Assembly: GCA_016715765.1 (NCBI GenBank)
Contig: JADJZJ010000048.1
Coordinates: 1 to 26,824 of the forward strand
DNA length: 26,824 nt
From: Opitutaceae bacterium
GTDB lineage: Bacteria; Verrucomicrobiota; Verrucomicrobiia; Opitutales; Opitutaceae
Reading direction: 5' to 3'
A program made the translations under genes and the position numbers. Under the pieces are notes generated by a model that made no database searches, was not told the origin of the DNA, and saw only the letters and a program-made list of their open reading frames with translations. Positions 1-6,653 of the stretch are shown here, piece by piece; position 1 is the first letter of the stretch, and every line of letters begins with the position of its first letter.

Positions 1-371
1 AGGCACGCGTTCGAGACATCGAAGATCTGCGCCGTCGCCGGCAATCCGATCTTGCGGTGTGCAAACGACGCCGTCGCCGGCTCCAGCATGTCGCGGCTCA
101 CCGCACTGTGGATGAAGAGCTCCACCTGTTCCGCCCTCAGTCCCGACTTCGCCAGTACCGCCCGGCCCGCGGCCGCGCTCGCATCCGAGGGCCGCGTACC
201 CGCCGGCCACACGCGTCGTTCGCGGATGCCGGTCATGAGTTCGAGGCGCCCTTCCGGCAGCCTGAGCCGCTCGTACAGCGGACGCAGCCGCGCCTCGATC
301 TCAACCGAGGTCAGGATTTCCTCCGGCAGCGCCACCGCGAGGGATTCGATGCAGGTGTGGGTGAATTTCAT
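1..371 (-). CDS. oleA: OleA-like thiolase-fold acyl condensing enzyme (partial, 3' end outside window)
   Basis: The first 123 codons of a thiolase-superfamily enzyme start at the ATG at 371 and run off the left edge. The last complete codon is the presumed nucleophile, Cys123, in the context DVSNAC. The protein resembles OleA of Xanthomonas as I remember it (LTSxEI, RLxPxYxRL, GIxxRRxW, SVSRDxLEPxTAS, DVxNACL). OleA performs non-decarboxylative Claisen condensation of two acyl-CoAs, the first step of long-chain olefin synthesis. Glu97, in SRDMLEP, lies 26 residues before the Cys, the same spacing as Glu117/Cys143 in Xanthomonas OleA; ordinary FabH lacks this Glu. It is the last visible gene of the minus-strand lipid cluster, 100 bp after the FabI-like gene with a palindrome between. 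The alternative is a FabH-like starter synthase. The His/Asn part of the active site is not visible. Confidence 0.8.
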   Translation of the reverse strand, partial: MKFTHTCIESLAVALPEEILTSVEIEARLRPLYERLRLPEGRLELMTGIRERRVWPAGTRPSDASAAAGRAVLAKSGLRAEQVELFIHSAVSRDMLEPATASFAHRKIGLPATAQIFDVSNAC

Positions 372-382
372 CGCTGCCTGAA

Positions 383-450
383 TGGTAGGGCGAGGCGTCC
401 CCGCCGAGCCGCGAGAATATACCGGCTCACCTGGAAGGTTCGCCCTACCC
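383..450. repeat. Palindromic repeat with GTAGGGCGA outer arms
   Basis: The arm GGTAGGGCGA (384-393) pairs with TCGCCCTACC (440-449). A second complementary pair (GCCGAGCCG against CGGCTCACC) lies inside. It fills the spacer between the FabI-like stop and the OleA-like start. The outer arm recurs in elements at 9029, 14717, 20761 and 25802. Confidence 0.75.
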
Positions 451-471
451 ACAAACCTGAGGTCTCCATGC

Positions 472-1290
472 TCATTTCCCCTGCTCCATGCGCATCGCGA
501 GCCGGATGATGTCCTTGTCGTAAAAATTGCTGCCCAGGCCGGCATCCACCACGAGCGTGGTGCCGTTGAAACCGCTGCTGCGCGGGCTCAGCAGGAACAA
601 CGCCGCGTTGGCGACCTCCTCCGTGGACAGGTTGCGTTTCCGGAAGGTGAGCTTCTCCGTGTACAGATAGCTCTCCAAATAGCCCGGGATCCCCGCCGAC
701 GCACTGGTCTTGAGCGGACCGGCGCCCACCACATTGAAACGGACTTCGCTGTCCGCGCTGAACGATTTCGCCAGGAAACGGCTCGTGGACTCCAGCGCCG
801 CCTTGATCGGGCCCATGTAGCCGTAATTGTCCGGCGTCACCGTCAGTGACGAGATCCCGATCGTCACGACCGAGGCATTACGGGCCAGCAACGGCTTGAA
901 CGCCCGCGCCACCTCGACCAGCGAGAACGATGACACCGCCGTCGCCTGCAGGTAGTCGGCGCGCTTCGTCTCGTGGAAGGGTTTGAACCCCTCGCTGTAG
1001 TTCGCGAACGCGATCGAATGCACCAGCCCGTGAATCTCCCGGTGGCCCGCCGCCGCGATCTCTTTGGCCAGTCGCTCGGCCGCCCCCTCGTGCTCCACAT
1101 CACAGATGAAGACCGGCTTGTTCGCGAGTTGCGTCTCAAGTGATTTCCGCCGCGCCTCGGACCGCACGCTGTAGATGACCCTGGCCCCCTGTTCCTCGAG
1201 TTCCTTCGCGATGAACCAGGCCACGCTCTTCCGGTTGGCGACGCCGAACACCACGATGGTCTTGCCGGTGAGTTGGAGAAAGTCGGGCAT
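472..1290 (-). CDS. fabI: FabI-like enoyl-ACP reductase (NADH-dependent SDR)
   Basis: A 272-residue short-chain dehydrogenase fold of the FabI subgroup, predicted to reduce the 2,3-double bond of trans-enoyl-ACP in the cytosol. The nucleotide-binding segment FGVANRKSVAW (residues 15-25) matches the FabI pattern GVAnxxSIA. The catalytic Tyr156 and Lys163 (Y-x6-K, YGYMGPIK) fall at the same residue numbers as in E. coli FabI. The substrate-loop motif GPLKTSASAGI (191-201) is also FabI-like, and the length is normal. It sits between the hotdog dehydratase and the OleA-like gene and is probably co-transcribed with them; both flanking spacers are repeat elements. It could be the housekeeping reductase, but its place in a cluster with a private ACP and CrtI-like enzymes suggests a dedicated role. 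Confidence 0.9.
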   Translation of the reverse strand: MPDFLQLTGKTIVVFGVANRKSVAWFIAKELEEQGARVIYSVRSEARRKSLETQLANKPVFICDVEHEGAAERLAKEIAAAGHREIHGLVHSIAFANYSEGFKPFHETKRADYLQATAVSSFSLVEVARAFKPLLARNASVVTIGISSLTVTPDNYGYMGPIKAALESTSRFLAKSFSADSEVRFNVVGAGPLKTSASAGIPGYLESYLYTEKLTFRKRNLSTEEVANAALFLLSPRSSGFNGTTLVVDAGLGSNFYDKDIIRLAMRMEQGK

Positions 1291-1311
1291 TTTGAAATGT
1301 CTCAGAATTAT

Positions 1312-1452
1312 TTAACCACGGATTTCACGGATGGCACGGATAGAATAGATCGGCGATAGTCGCCAAGGGGAGTTTGCGACCAGGCTGCTTCGCCTCTTTC
1401 GCGACCCTCGCGGTTTCTAGCCATCCGTGTCATCCGTGCAATCCGTGGTTAA
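1312..1452. repeat. ATCCGTG-unit palindrome pair
   Basis: The left arm, TTAACCACGGAT plus two further CACGGAT-type units (1312-1341), is the reverse complement of the right arm, three ATCCGTG-type units ending in GTGGTTAA (1422-1452). The 80-bp loop has smaller dyads. The TAA stop of the dehydratase gene (1449-1451 on the minus strand) lies inside the right arm. Confidence 0.85.
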
Positions 1453-1904
1453 CTTTCCGTCCTTTGTCCTTCCGGGGCTTTCCAGGCCACGGCGAAATCC
1501 ACGGTCAGGACCCGCGTGCCGTCGGCCTTGCGGACGGCACCGCTCATCATGGTGAAACCACCCATGGTCTCTTTCTTCTTCACTTCGATCAGGGTGATGT
1601 CGCCCGGGTAGACCGGGTTGCGGAAACGCACGTCGCTGATCTTCGCCAGCAGCGGCACCCCCTCGCCTGGCTTCGCGCCTGCGGCCTGAGCCTGCTTGGC
1701 CATGAACAGCGCCCCGGTCTGGAACACCGATTCGCACAGGAGCACGCCCGGAGTGATCGGCGCATGCGGATAGTGGCCGCGGTAAAAATCCTCGTCCGCC
1801 CGCCACGTCCGTTGTGCCACCAGGCCCTCGGCGCTTTCGCTTACCACTTCATCAACAAACAAAAACGGCGCCCGATGCGGAATGAGGTCAGTGACTGAGG
1901 GCAT
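1449..1904 (-). CDS. FabZ-like hotdog 3-hydroxyacyl-ACP dehydratase
   Basis: A 151-residue hotdog-fold protein of the FabZ type, predicted to dehydrate 3-hydroxyacyl-ACP to enoyl-ACP. The hallmarks are LIPHRAPFLFVD (residues 7-18) and GHYPHAPITPGVLLCE (43-58). His44 and Glu58 are spaced 14 apart, as for the FabZ catalytic pair. I chose the ATG at 1904: the longer frame begins with a GTG at 1988 overlapping the preceding stop, but its extra 28 codons run through a copy of the TTAACCACGGATTT repeat and do not look like protein. With the chosen start the length is that of FabZ. It lies 80 bp after the CrtI-like gene. The stop codon is supplied by a repeat arm. Plain FabZ and a dehydratase dedicated to this cluster are both possible. 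Confidence 0.87.
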   Translation of the reverse strand: MPSVTDLIPHRAPFLFVDEVVSESAEGLVAQRTWRADEDFYRGHYPHAPITPGVLLCESVFQTGALFMAKQAQAAGAKPGEGVPLLAKISDVRFRNPVYPGDITLIEVKKKETMGGFTMMSGAVRKADGTRVLTVDFAVAWKAPEGQRTES

Positions 1905-1938
1905 AAATGGGGTGCTGAGCGGTGGAAGCAAGACCAGA

Positions 1939-1953
1939 TTTAACCACGGATTT
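1939..1953. repeat. Solo TTAACCACGGATTT repeat arm
   Basis: A single copy of the ATCCGTGGTTAA family in the 80-bp spacer between the first CrtI-like gene and the dehydratase. I see no inverted partner nearby. Confidence 0.6.
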
Positions 1954-1984
1954 CGGAGGCCGGATCCCCGAAGGTAATCACAGA

Positions 1985-3430
1985 TCACTTTTGGCCAACC
2001 GGTAATAAGTTATAGAGCGCCTTGTCGATCTTGTTGGCGGTGATGACGCCGTAGTTGATGGTGCCGAGCCAGCCGGACATGATGATGCCCACGCTGCCGG
2101 CGTGATAGAGGCCGGGAAGCTTTTCCGGCAGGTCCATCGAGACCTTCAAACCCTCGAACTTCGTGCCGAACGACGTCCCGTTCAAATGCGTCGTGTAGTA
2201 CTCGATCGTCCGCGGCGTGGCCGCCTCCTTCCAATCAATCTTCCCGCGCACATCCGGGATGAATTTCTCCAGCGCCACGAGCGACTCCTCGATCAGGCGC
2301 TGCTTGTGCTTTTCGTAATCCTCATCCGACAGGTTCTTCCAATCCGGATAACGACCGTTCAATGACACCACCACGGTGTAGCGGTCGGACCCCGGACGCG
2401 TGTCGGGGTAATACACCGAAAACGTGCGGCTGGTCGTGTGGAAATCCACGAGCTCCTCGCTGCTGTAGCGGGGCGCGGCCGACGTGAAAACGAGGTCGCC
2501 GATATGCGGGATGCTCTCGCCCTTGCGGATGCCCAGATACACTTGGCACGAACTGGTGTTGATGCGCACGGCCTCGGCGGCGGCGACATAGTCCGCGGGA
2601 AAATTCTCCGCCCCCGCCAGGCGGAAGACGGTGTTCTTGATGTTTGCATTCGACAGGATCGCCTTGGCCCGGATCACCCGCCCGCCCTTGGCCACGATGC
2701 CGGCCGCGACCTTCCGGCCGTCGCGTTCCTCGACGAGGATCTTCTCCACCAGCACCTTCTTGCGCACCTCGACCCCGTTCTTCTTCAGCTCCGCGATCAT
2801 CTTATCGATCAACAGGTCCGAGCCGCCGCGGAAGGTGTACACGCCGGCGCCCATGAAATTGGAGAACACGATGCCATACGTGATCGCCGGGTCCTCGGGC
2901 GTGGAACCATTGGCGTAGGTGATCGGCTCCATCAGCAGTCGGTGCACATCGGGGCGGCCCGGGAAGAACCGCTCAAACATCTGCCCCGTGGTCTCGGGGT
3001 TGTTGTCGTAGAAGTTCATCGCCCGCAGGTGGTCGTAGAATTTCTCCACCACCGCCGGATCGAGCTTGAACTGCTCGACCAGCACCCGGGTGTAGTCCTC
3101 ACGCGTGAAAGTGGTCCACACGTCCATCTGCGGATTCACAAACCGGATGTCCTTCAGTTGGACGATCGAGTCGGCGATCTCTTTGGTCCAGTACTTGCGG
3201 CAGCTCTTGATCATGCCGCTGGGGAAACCGTGCAGGGAAATGTCGAAGATGTGCCCGCCCTTGCGCGTGAACCACGTGGCCAGGCCGCCGAACTGGTAAT
3301 GGTGCTCGAGCAGCAGGACCTTGTGGCCCGCTTTCGCGAGGTAGTTGGCCCCGGTCAATCCGCCCAGGCCGCTGCCAATGACGATCACGTCGTACTCATC
3401 CGCCGCGCCTTTTAACCAGTCGTAAGCCAT
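1985..3430 (-). CDS. CrtI/CRTISO-family FAD-dependent oxidoreductase (copy 1)
   Basis: A 481-residue FAD enzyme of the phytoene desaturase/carotenoid isomerase family (COG1233 type). It has an N-terminal dinucleotide-binding fold, VIVIGSGLGGL (15-25), with the ribose-binding acidic residue Glu42 in LLLEHHYQFGGLA. The C-terminal FAD segment reads GLYHAGSVGIIMSGWLG. Members desaturate, isomerise or saturate polyene or isoprenoid chains. No phytoene synthase or other carotenoid gene is present; all neighbours are fatty-acid enzymes, so I infer action on an acyl chain, perhaps ACP-bound. CrtI-like genes beside FabF, FabZ and ACP have been proposed for ladderane synthesis in anammox bacteria, which makes that a reasonable comparison. 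The reaction cannot be read from sequence. The ATG at 3430 places the Rossmann motif at the usual distance. Confidence 0.85.
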   Translation of the reverse strand: MAYDWLKGAADEYDVIVIGSGLGGLTGANYLAKAGHKVLLLEHHYQFGGLATWFTRKGGHIFDISLHGFPSGMIKSCRKYWTKEIADSIVQLKDIRFVNPQMDVWTTFTREDYTRVLVEQFKLDPAVVEKFYDHLRAMNFYDNNPETTGQMFERFFPGRPDVHRLLMEPITYANGSTPEDPAITYGIVFSNFMGAGVYTFRGGSDLLIDKMIAELKKNGVEVRKKVLVEKILVEERDGRKVAAGIVAKGGRVIRAKAILSNANIKNTVFRLAGAENFPADYVAAAEAVRINTSSCQVYLGIRKGESIPHIGDLVFTSAAPRYSSEELVDFHTTSRTFSVYYPDTRPGSDRYTVVVSLNGRYPDWKNLSDEDYEKHKQRLIEESLVALEKFIPDVRGKIDWKEAATPRTIEYYTTHLNGTSFGTKFEGLKVSMDLPEKLPGLYHAGSVGIIMSGWLGTINYGVITANKIDKALYNLLPVGQK

Positions 3431-3491
3431 GGAATGGCCGAGTGAAACCGGCCCCCGCCCCGGCGCAAGGGGCTTTTATGGCAAGGGGGTT

Positions 3492-3754
3492 TTAACCACG
3501 GATCACACGGATTTCACGGATCAAGAGGATGGCCACATAAGGCACAGAAGACACATAAAGATTCAGACCACTCCATTGGAGAAACGCAGGAAGCAGAGCA
3601 CTCAAACTCACACCTCTGCTTCCTCCGCGCCCTCCTGTGGGAGGATTGTATCCTTATGAACTACCTGCGCCTTATGTGCCTGCCCTCCGTAGGCTTGGCG
3701 GAGGTGGGGCCTTACCTGGTCCCCATCCGTGCCATCCGTGAAATCCGTGGTTAA
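3492..3754. repeat. Triple-nested palindromic repeat island
   Basis: The whole 327-bp spacer between the SAM-fold gene and CrtI-like copy 1 is repeat. Outer arms are ATCCGTG units (3492-3521 with 3724-3754). The middle arms pair CACATAAGGCAC-type sequence (3533-3560) with GCCTTATGTGCC (3667-3684). The inner arms pair GCAGGAAGCAGAG (3581-3603) with CTCTGCTTCCTCC (3613-3635). A further small stem CCTCCG/CGGAGG lies at about 3685-3703. Each layer belongs to a different unit family. I see no gene here. Confidence 0.85.
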
Positions 3755-3757
3755 AAC

Positions 3758-4432
3758 TCAGATCTTGTCCGCCACGTAGATCATGTACGTGCAGCGCTTG
3801 GCGGTGGTGTGGAGTTTGGCCGGCACGTCATTAACATCGAGGCCGGCGGCGGTGAGGCGGTCGGCGAAGGCCTGGTCGGGTTTGGCCGACCAAATGGCGG
3901 CGCGTCCGCCCGGCTTGAGCGCGGTGGCGATGCGTTGGACGCCCTTTCGGTCGTATAGCCGTGCATTCCCCGCGTGCACCATCGCGGTCGGCCCATTATC
4001 AATATCGAGCAAAATGACGTCGTAACTCTCCGCCGGCGCGCGGCCCAGGACCGCGCAGACGTTTTCTGTCAGCAAAGTGACCCTGGGATCGTTCAGGAGC
4101 ACGCCATTGAGTCCGGCGAGATGCGTCCGGTTCCATTCGATCACCTCCGGGATCAGTTCGGCGACGCAGACCTTCACGTTCGGACCCGCCACCTCCAGCA
4201 CGCTCTTCAAGGTGAAGCCCAGCCCGAGTCCGCCGATGAGCACCTGCACCGTCGAATCGCCGGAAACCAGCGGCACCGCCAGTTGCCCAAGTTGCTGCTC
4301 CGACGACGTCGCCGCCGAATGCATCAGCTCCTTGCTGTCCACGCGCAGGCTGAATTTCCCGTCGTGCGCATGCAGCGTGAGCCTCTTGCCATCCGGCGTG
4401 GTGGCCTCGGCCAGTTTGAGATGCGGCTTCAT
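3758..4432 (-). CDS. Spermidine-synthase-like SAM-fold protein
   Basis: About 224 residues with a class I methyltransferase/spermidine-synthase fold. The glycine motif IGGLGLGFT (66-74) is followed by the acidic residue of VAELIPEVIEWNR (E92), then DPRV (115-118) and LLDIDNGP (141-148). That order matches SpeE-like proteins that lack the adjacent decarboxylase. In this family members are either aminopropyl transferases or relatives of unknown function. Its place between two CrtI-like oxidoreductases suggests a tailoring role on the acyl product, which is inference. The start is uncertain: I prefer the ATG at 4432, giving MKPHLKL. An ATG at 4495 would add 21 residues but touches the upstream repeat arm. 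Neither has a convincing Shine-Dalgarno sequence. Confidence 0.7.
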   Translation of the reverse strand: MKPHLKLAEATTPDGKRLTLHAHDGKFSLRVDSKELMHSAATSSEQQLGQLAVPLVSGDSTVQVLIGGLGLGFTLKSVLEVAGPNVKVCVAELIPEVIEWNRTHLAGLNGVLLNDPRVTLLTENVCAVLGRAPAESYDVILLDIDNGPTAMVHAGNARLYDRKGVQRIATALKPGGRAAIWSAKPDQAFADRLTAAGLDVNDVPAKLHTTAKRCTYMIYVADKI

Positions 4433-4494
4433 GCCTTCACAAGCGTCACATCGGAGCCGATACGCAAGGAAAGTCAGGACAATGCCCAATACCA

Positions 4495-4714
4495 TTAACC
4501 ACGGATTTCACGGATCACACGGATATTGATCCAATGCCCTCATGCCGGTAAGCCCAGTCTCAAGGCCGTTTCACAGGAGGGAACAGAGGGAGCAGAGATC
4601 TGAAACCACTACCTCTGTTTCCTCCGCTTCCTCCTGTTAATCCCGTTTGGGCCATTTGTGTCTTAGTGGCTCTGCTCGGGTCCCATCCGTGATATCCGTG
4701 TTATCCGTGGTTAA
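4495..4714. repeat. Double-nested palindromic repeat island
   Basis: The outer arms are ATCCGTG units (4495-4524 with 4683-4714). Inside them AGGAGGGAACAGAGG-type sequence (4571-4597) pairs with CCTCTGTTTCCTCC-type sequence (4611-4640). It occupies most of the spacer between CrtI-like copy 2 and the SAM-fold gene. The same two unit families are nested in the same order in the island at 3492-3754. Confidence 0.85.
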
Positions 4715-4734
4715 AAACGGATCGGGCTCCACTC

Positions 4735-4776
4735 TTGGACGTTGGATGTTGAGCGTTGGATGTTCGATGTTCGCCG
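4735..4776. repeat. GTTGGATGTT-unit repeat arm
   Basis: A tandem run of GACGTTGGATGTTGAGCG-type units just downstream of CrtI-like copy 2. It belongs to the same family as the palindrome at 18637-18759, but no inverted partner is visible next to it. Confidence 0.6.
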
Positions 4777-4789
4777 TCCTCGGCGCCGC

Positions 4790-6241
4790 TCACTTGCCCT
4801 TGAGTACGTGGAAATTCGCCATCGAGATGCCGCTGAGCATGGCGCCAACGATACCCAGAAAGCCCTGATCCGTCCCGCACAGGTACACATTCCTCAATGC
4901 CGTCCGGCCCTGACGGTGCTTCTGCGGCGAACCGTAGATCGCCCCGCCGAAGTGGCCGGTGAATTTCGTGATGGTCCGCGGGGTGAACATATCCGTCGCC
5001 ACCGTTCCATTCGCCAGTGCATCGGGCGTCGGGAGGGCGGGCAGAAACCGCTTCGCGCTGTCCTGCACCGCGGCAAACCACCTTGCCTTGTCCGCCAGAT
5101 AATCCTCCTCCTCCAGGTTCGCCCACTGCGCGTAATTCGCCAGGCAGGTGCAGCGGAACCAGCCCTCCGCCAGTTCGCGGCCGGGACCGTAGTCGAAGTT
5201 GTTCGGGAAGCAGATCACGCCGCTGCGCACGTCCACCTGACCCGGAGGCTGCTCGTAATGGAACTCCGCGGAATCGTTGAAAAAGATGATCGTGTCGTCC
5301 CCCCACCCCAGCGCCGCCGGCTGCCGGTTCAGCACCGTGATCGTCTCCACGAAACTCAGCCGCCCGACCGGTGTCGTGCACACGTCGGTGCGCGCGCCGA
5401 CCGGCTCGAGCTGATCACTCATCAGCCGCTCGGTCTCGGGCGCGCCGACCGAGGAAATGACATGGTCCGCGGTCACCTCGCTGCCGTCATCGAGCACCAG
5501 CGCCGTCGCCCGGTCGCCCTCGGCCGTGATGCGCTGCACGCCGCACTTCATCCGCCGCTCGCCGCCGGCCTGGCGGTATTTCTCCTGCAGCACGCGCAGG
5601 ATCACGCGCACGCCCTCGAACGGCCGGGCAAAGCCCTCGAGGAACAGCGCCTTGAACATGATCACGAACTGCCCGAACTCCATGTCCCGCTCCTGCGCAC
5701 TGCCGTAGTACATCACCGGGCAGAACAGCATGTCCTCGAGCAACTGGTTGTGGATGTGGTGCCGCACCACGGCGCGCGCCGACTCGGCCTTCGCGTCGAG
5801 CGAGACATCGTCGTAGGTGCGCACGTGCTGCACGAGCCGCCGGAAGCCGTCGATCTGCGCCGGAAACCGCGCCGCCACCTCGCTCTCGAACACGCTGAAA
5901 TCATTGGTGAACCGCAGGCTCGTCTCCCCGCGCGGACCGAAGGCGATGCGGCTCTGCTTCTGCTCGCAGAGGGCGAACTCGTCGCGATCGATGCGCAGCT
6001 GCCGCAGCAGCTTCGTGAGCGGCGTGCCCTTCACGCCCGGCTTCACGAAGTTCGTCATGGCGTGCAGACCCACGTCGTACTTGCGGCCCTCCAAGCTGTA
6101 GAAGCTGTTCAGCCCGCCCACGGCGTTGTGTCGCTCGAAGATGCAGACCTTCTTCCCGAAGTGCGCCAGCCGGATCCCCGCCGCCAGCCCCGACATGCCC
6201 GCGCCGATGATGGCGACGTCGTAGTGGGTGCGGGTGTTCAT
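4790..6241 (-). CDS. CrtI/CRTISO-family FAD-dependent oxidoreductase (copy 2)
   Basis: A 483-residue second member of the phytoene desaturase-like family, clearly divergent from the copy at 1985-3430. The FAD motif VAIIGAGMSGLAAG (9-22) is followed by the acidic residue of CIFERHNAVGGLN. The C-terminal FAD segment reads NVYLCGTDQGFLGIVGAMLSG. I took the ATG at 6241 (MNTRTHYDVAIIG) because it puts the Rossmann motif at the usual place; the longer frame adds 31 residues with no family features. It lies 127 bp after the ACP gene in the same direction, so it probably belongs to the same operon. Two different CrtI-like enzymes suggest successive redox or isomerisation steps on one chain. The substrate is unknown, and carotenoid is unlikely given the neighbours. 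Confidence 0.85.
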   Translation of the reverse strand: MNTRTHYDVAIIGAGMSGLAAGIRLAHFGKKVCIFERHNAVGGLNSFYSLEGRKYDVGLHAMTNFVKPGVKGTPLTKLLRQLRIDRDEFALCEQKQSRIAFGPRGETSLRFTNDFSVFESEVAARFPAQIDGFRRLVQHVRTYDDVSLDAKAESARAVVRHHIHNQLLEDMLFCPVMYYGSAQERDMEFGQFVIMFKALFLEGFARPFEGVRVILRVLQEKYRQAGGERRMKCGVQRITAEGDRATALVLDDGSEVTADHVISSVGAPETERLMSDQLEPVGARTDVCTTPVGRLSFVETITVLNRQPAALGWGDDTIIFFNDSAEFHYEQPPGQVDVRSGVICFPNNFDYGPGRELAEGWFRCTCLANYAQWANLEEEDYLADKARWFAAVQDSAKRFLPALPTPDALANGTVATDMFTPRTITKFTGHFGGAIYGSPQKHRQGRTALRNVYLCGTDQGFLGIVGAMLSGISMANFHVLKGK

Positions 6242-6368
6242 GGGAAGAGGACGCAGGAAGGATGAAGCAAGAAGTTGATCGGAGGAAGCGCAAACCGGGC
6301 CGTCCGGGGCAAAGCCGCCTTTCACCCCTGTCAATGGTTCCGTGCGTCCAATTGACGTGCCGCATGCG

Positions 6369-6632
6369 TTACTTCTTCGCCGCCAGCGCCTGGAACTTCG
6401 GGGTCAGGTACTCGGCGCTGCTGTCGAGCGACGCGAGCTGCATGTAGTCGGCTTCGGGGACCTCGATGCCATGGCGCTTGCGCAACTCCATGACGATATC
6501 GAGGAAATCCATGGAATCGAGCTGCAGCTGGTCGCGCAGGCGAACGTCGGGCTTGACGTTGCTCAAATCCTCATCGGGCGCGATGTCCGCGATGATATCC
6601 AGCACCACCTTCTTGCATTCGTCTTTGGTCAT
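6369..6632 (-). CDS. Dedicated acyl carrier protein
   Basis: An 87-residue acidic helical carrier protein. The phosphopantetheine site is Ser40 in LQLDSMDFLDIV (DSM(D/E) motif), and the flanking helices look typical (AEYLTPKF near the C-terminus). It is predicted to carry the growing chain as a thioester in the cytosol. It follows the FabF gene by only 21 bp on the same strand, so the pair is very probably co-transcribed. The sequence differs from a typical housekeeping AcpP (for example the basic stretch ELRKRHGIEVPEADY in place of the usual DTVELVMALEE region). With the private ketosynthase upstream this points to a pathway-specific ACP. No acpS-type activating gene is visible. Confidence 0.9.
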   Translation of the reverse strand: MTKDECKKVVLDIIADIAPDEDLSNVKPDVRLRDQLQLDSMDFLDIVMELRKRHGIEVPEADYMQLASLDSSAEYLTPKFQALAAKK

Positions 6633-6653
6633 AGGTCGGGTAAAGTTCAGGAA

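Noticed and set aside
1905..1988. N-terminal extension of the FabZ-like protein from a GTG overlapping the CrtI-like stop
   Set aside because: The added codons traverse a TTAACCACGGATTT repeat and have no hotdog character; the ATG at 1904 gives the normal FabZ length.
2438..3415. 325-codon plus-strand open frame
   Set aside because: Antisense shadow of CrtI-like copy 1, with low-complexity His/Arg/Asp composition.
3492..4714. CRISPR array
   Set aside because: The repeats are inverted, degenerate and nested, with no uniform spacers and no cas gene.
1985..6241. Carotenoid biosynthesis locus
   Set aside because: Two CrtI-like genes are present but no phytoene synthase, cyclase or prenyl transferase; the neighbours are fatty-acid enzymes.
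4742..6265. 507-codon plus-strand open frame
   Set aside because: Antisense to CrtI-like copy 2, which has both FAD motifs; no recognisable domain in the plus frame.
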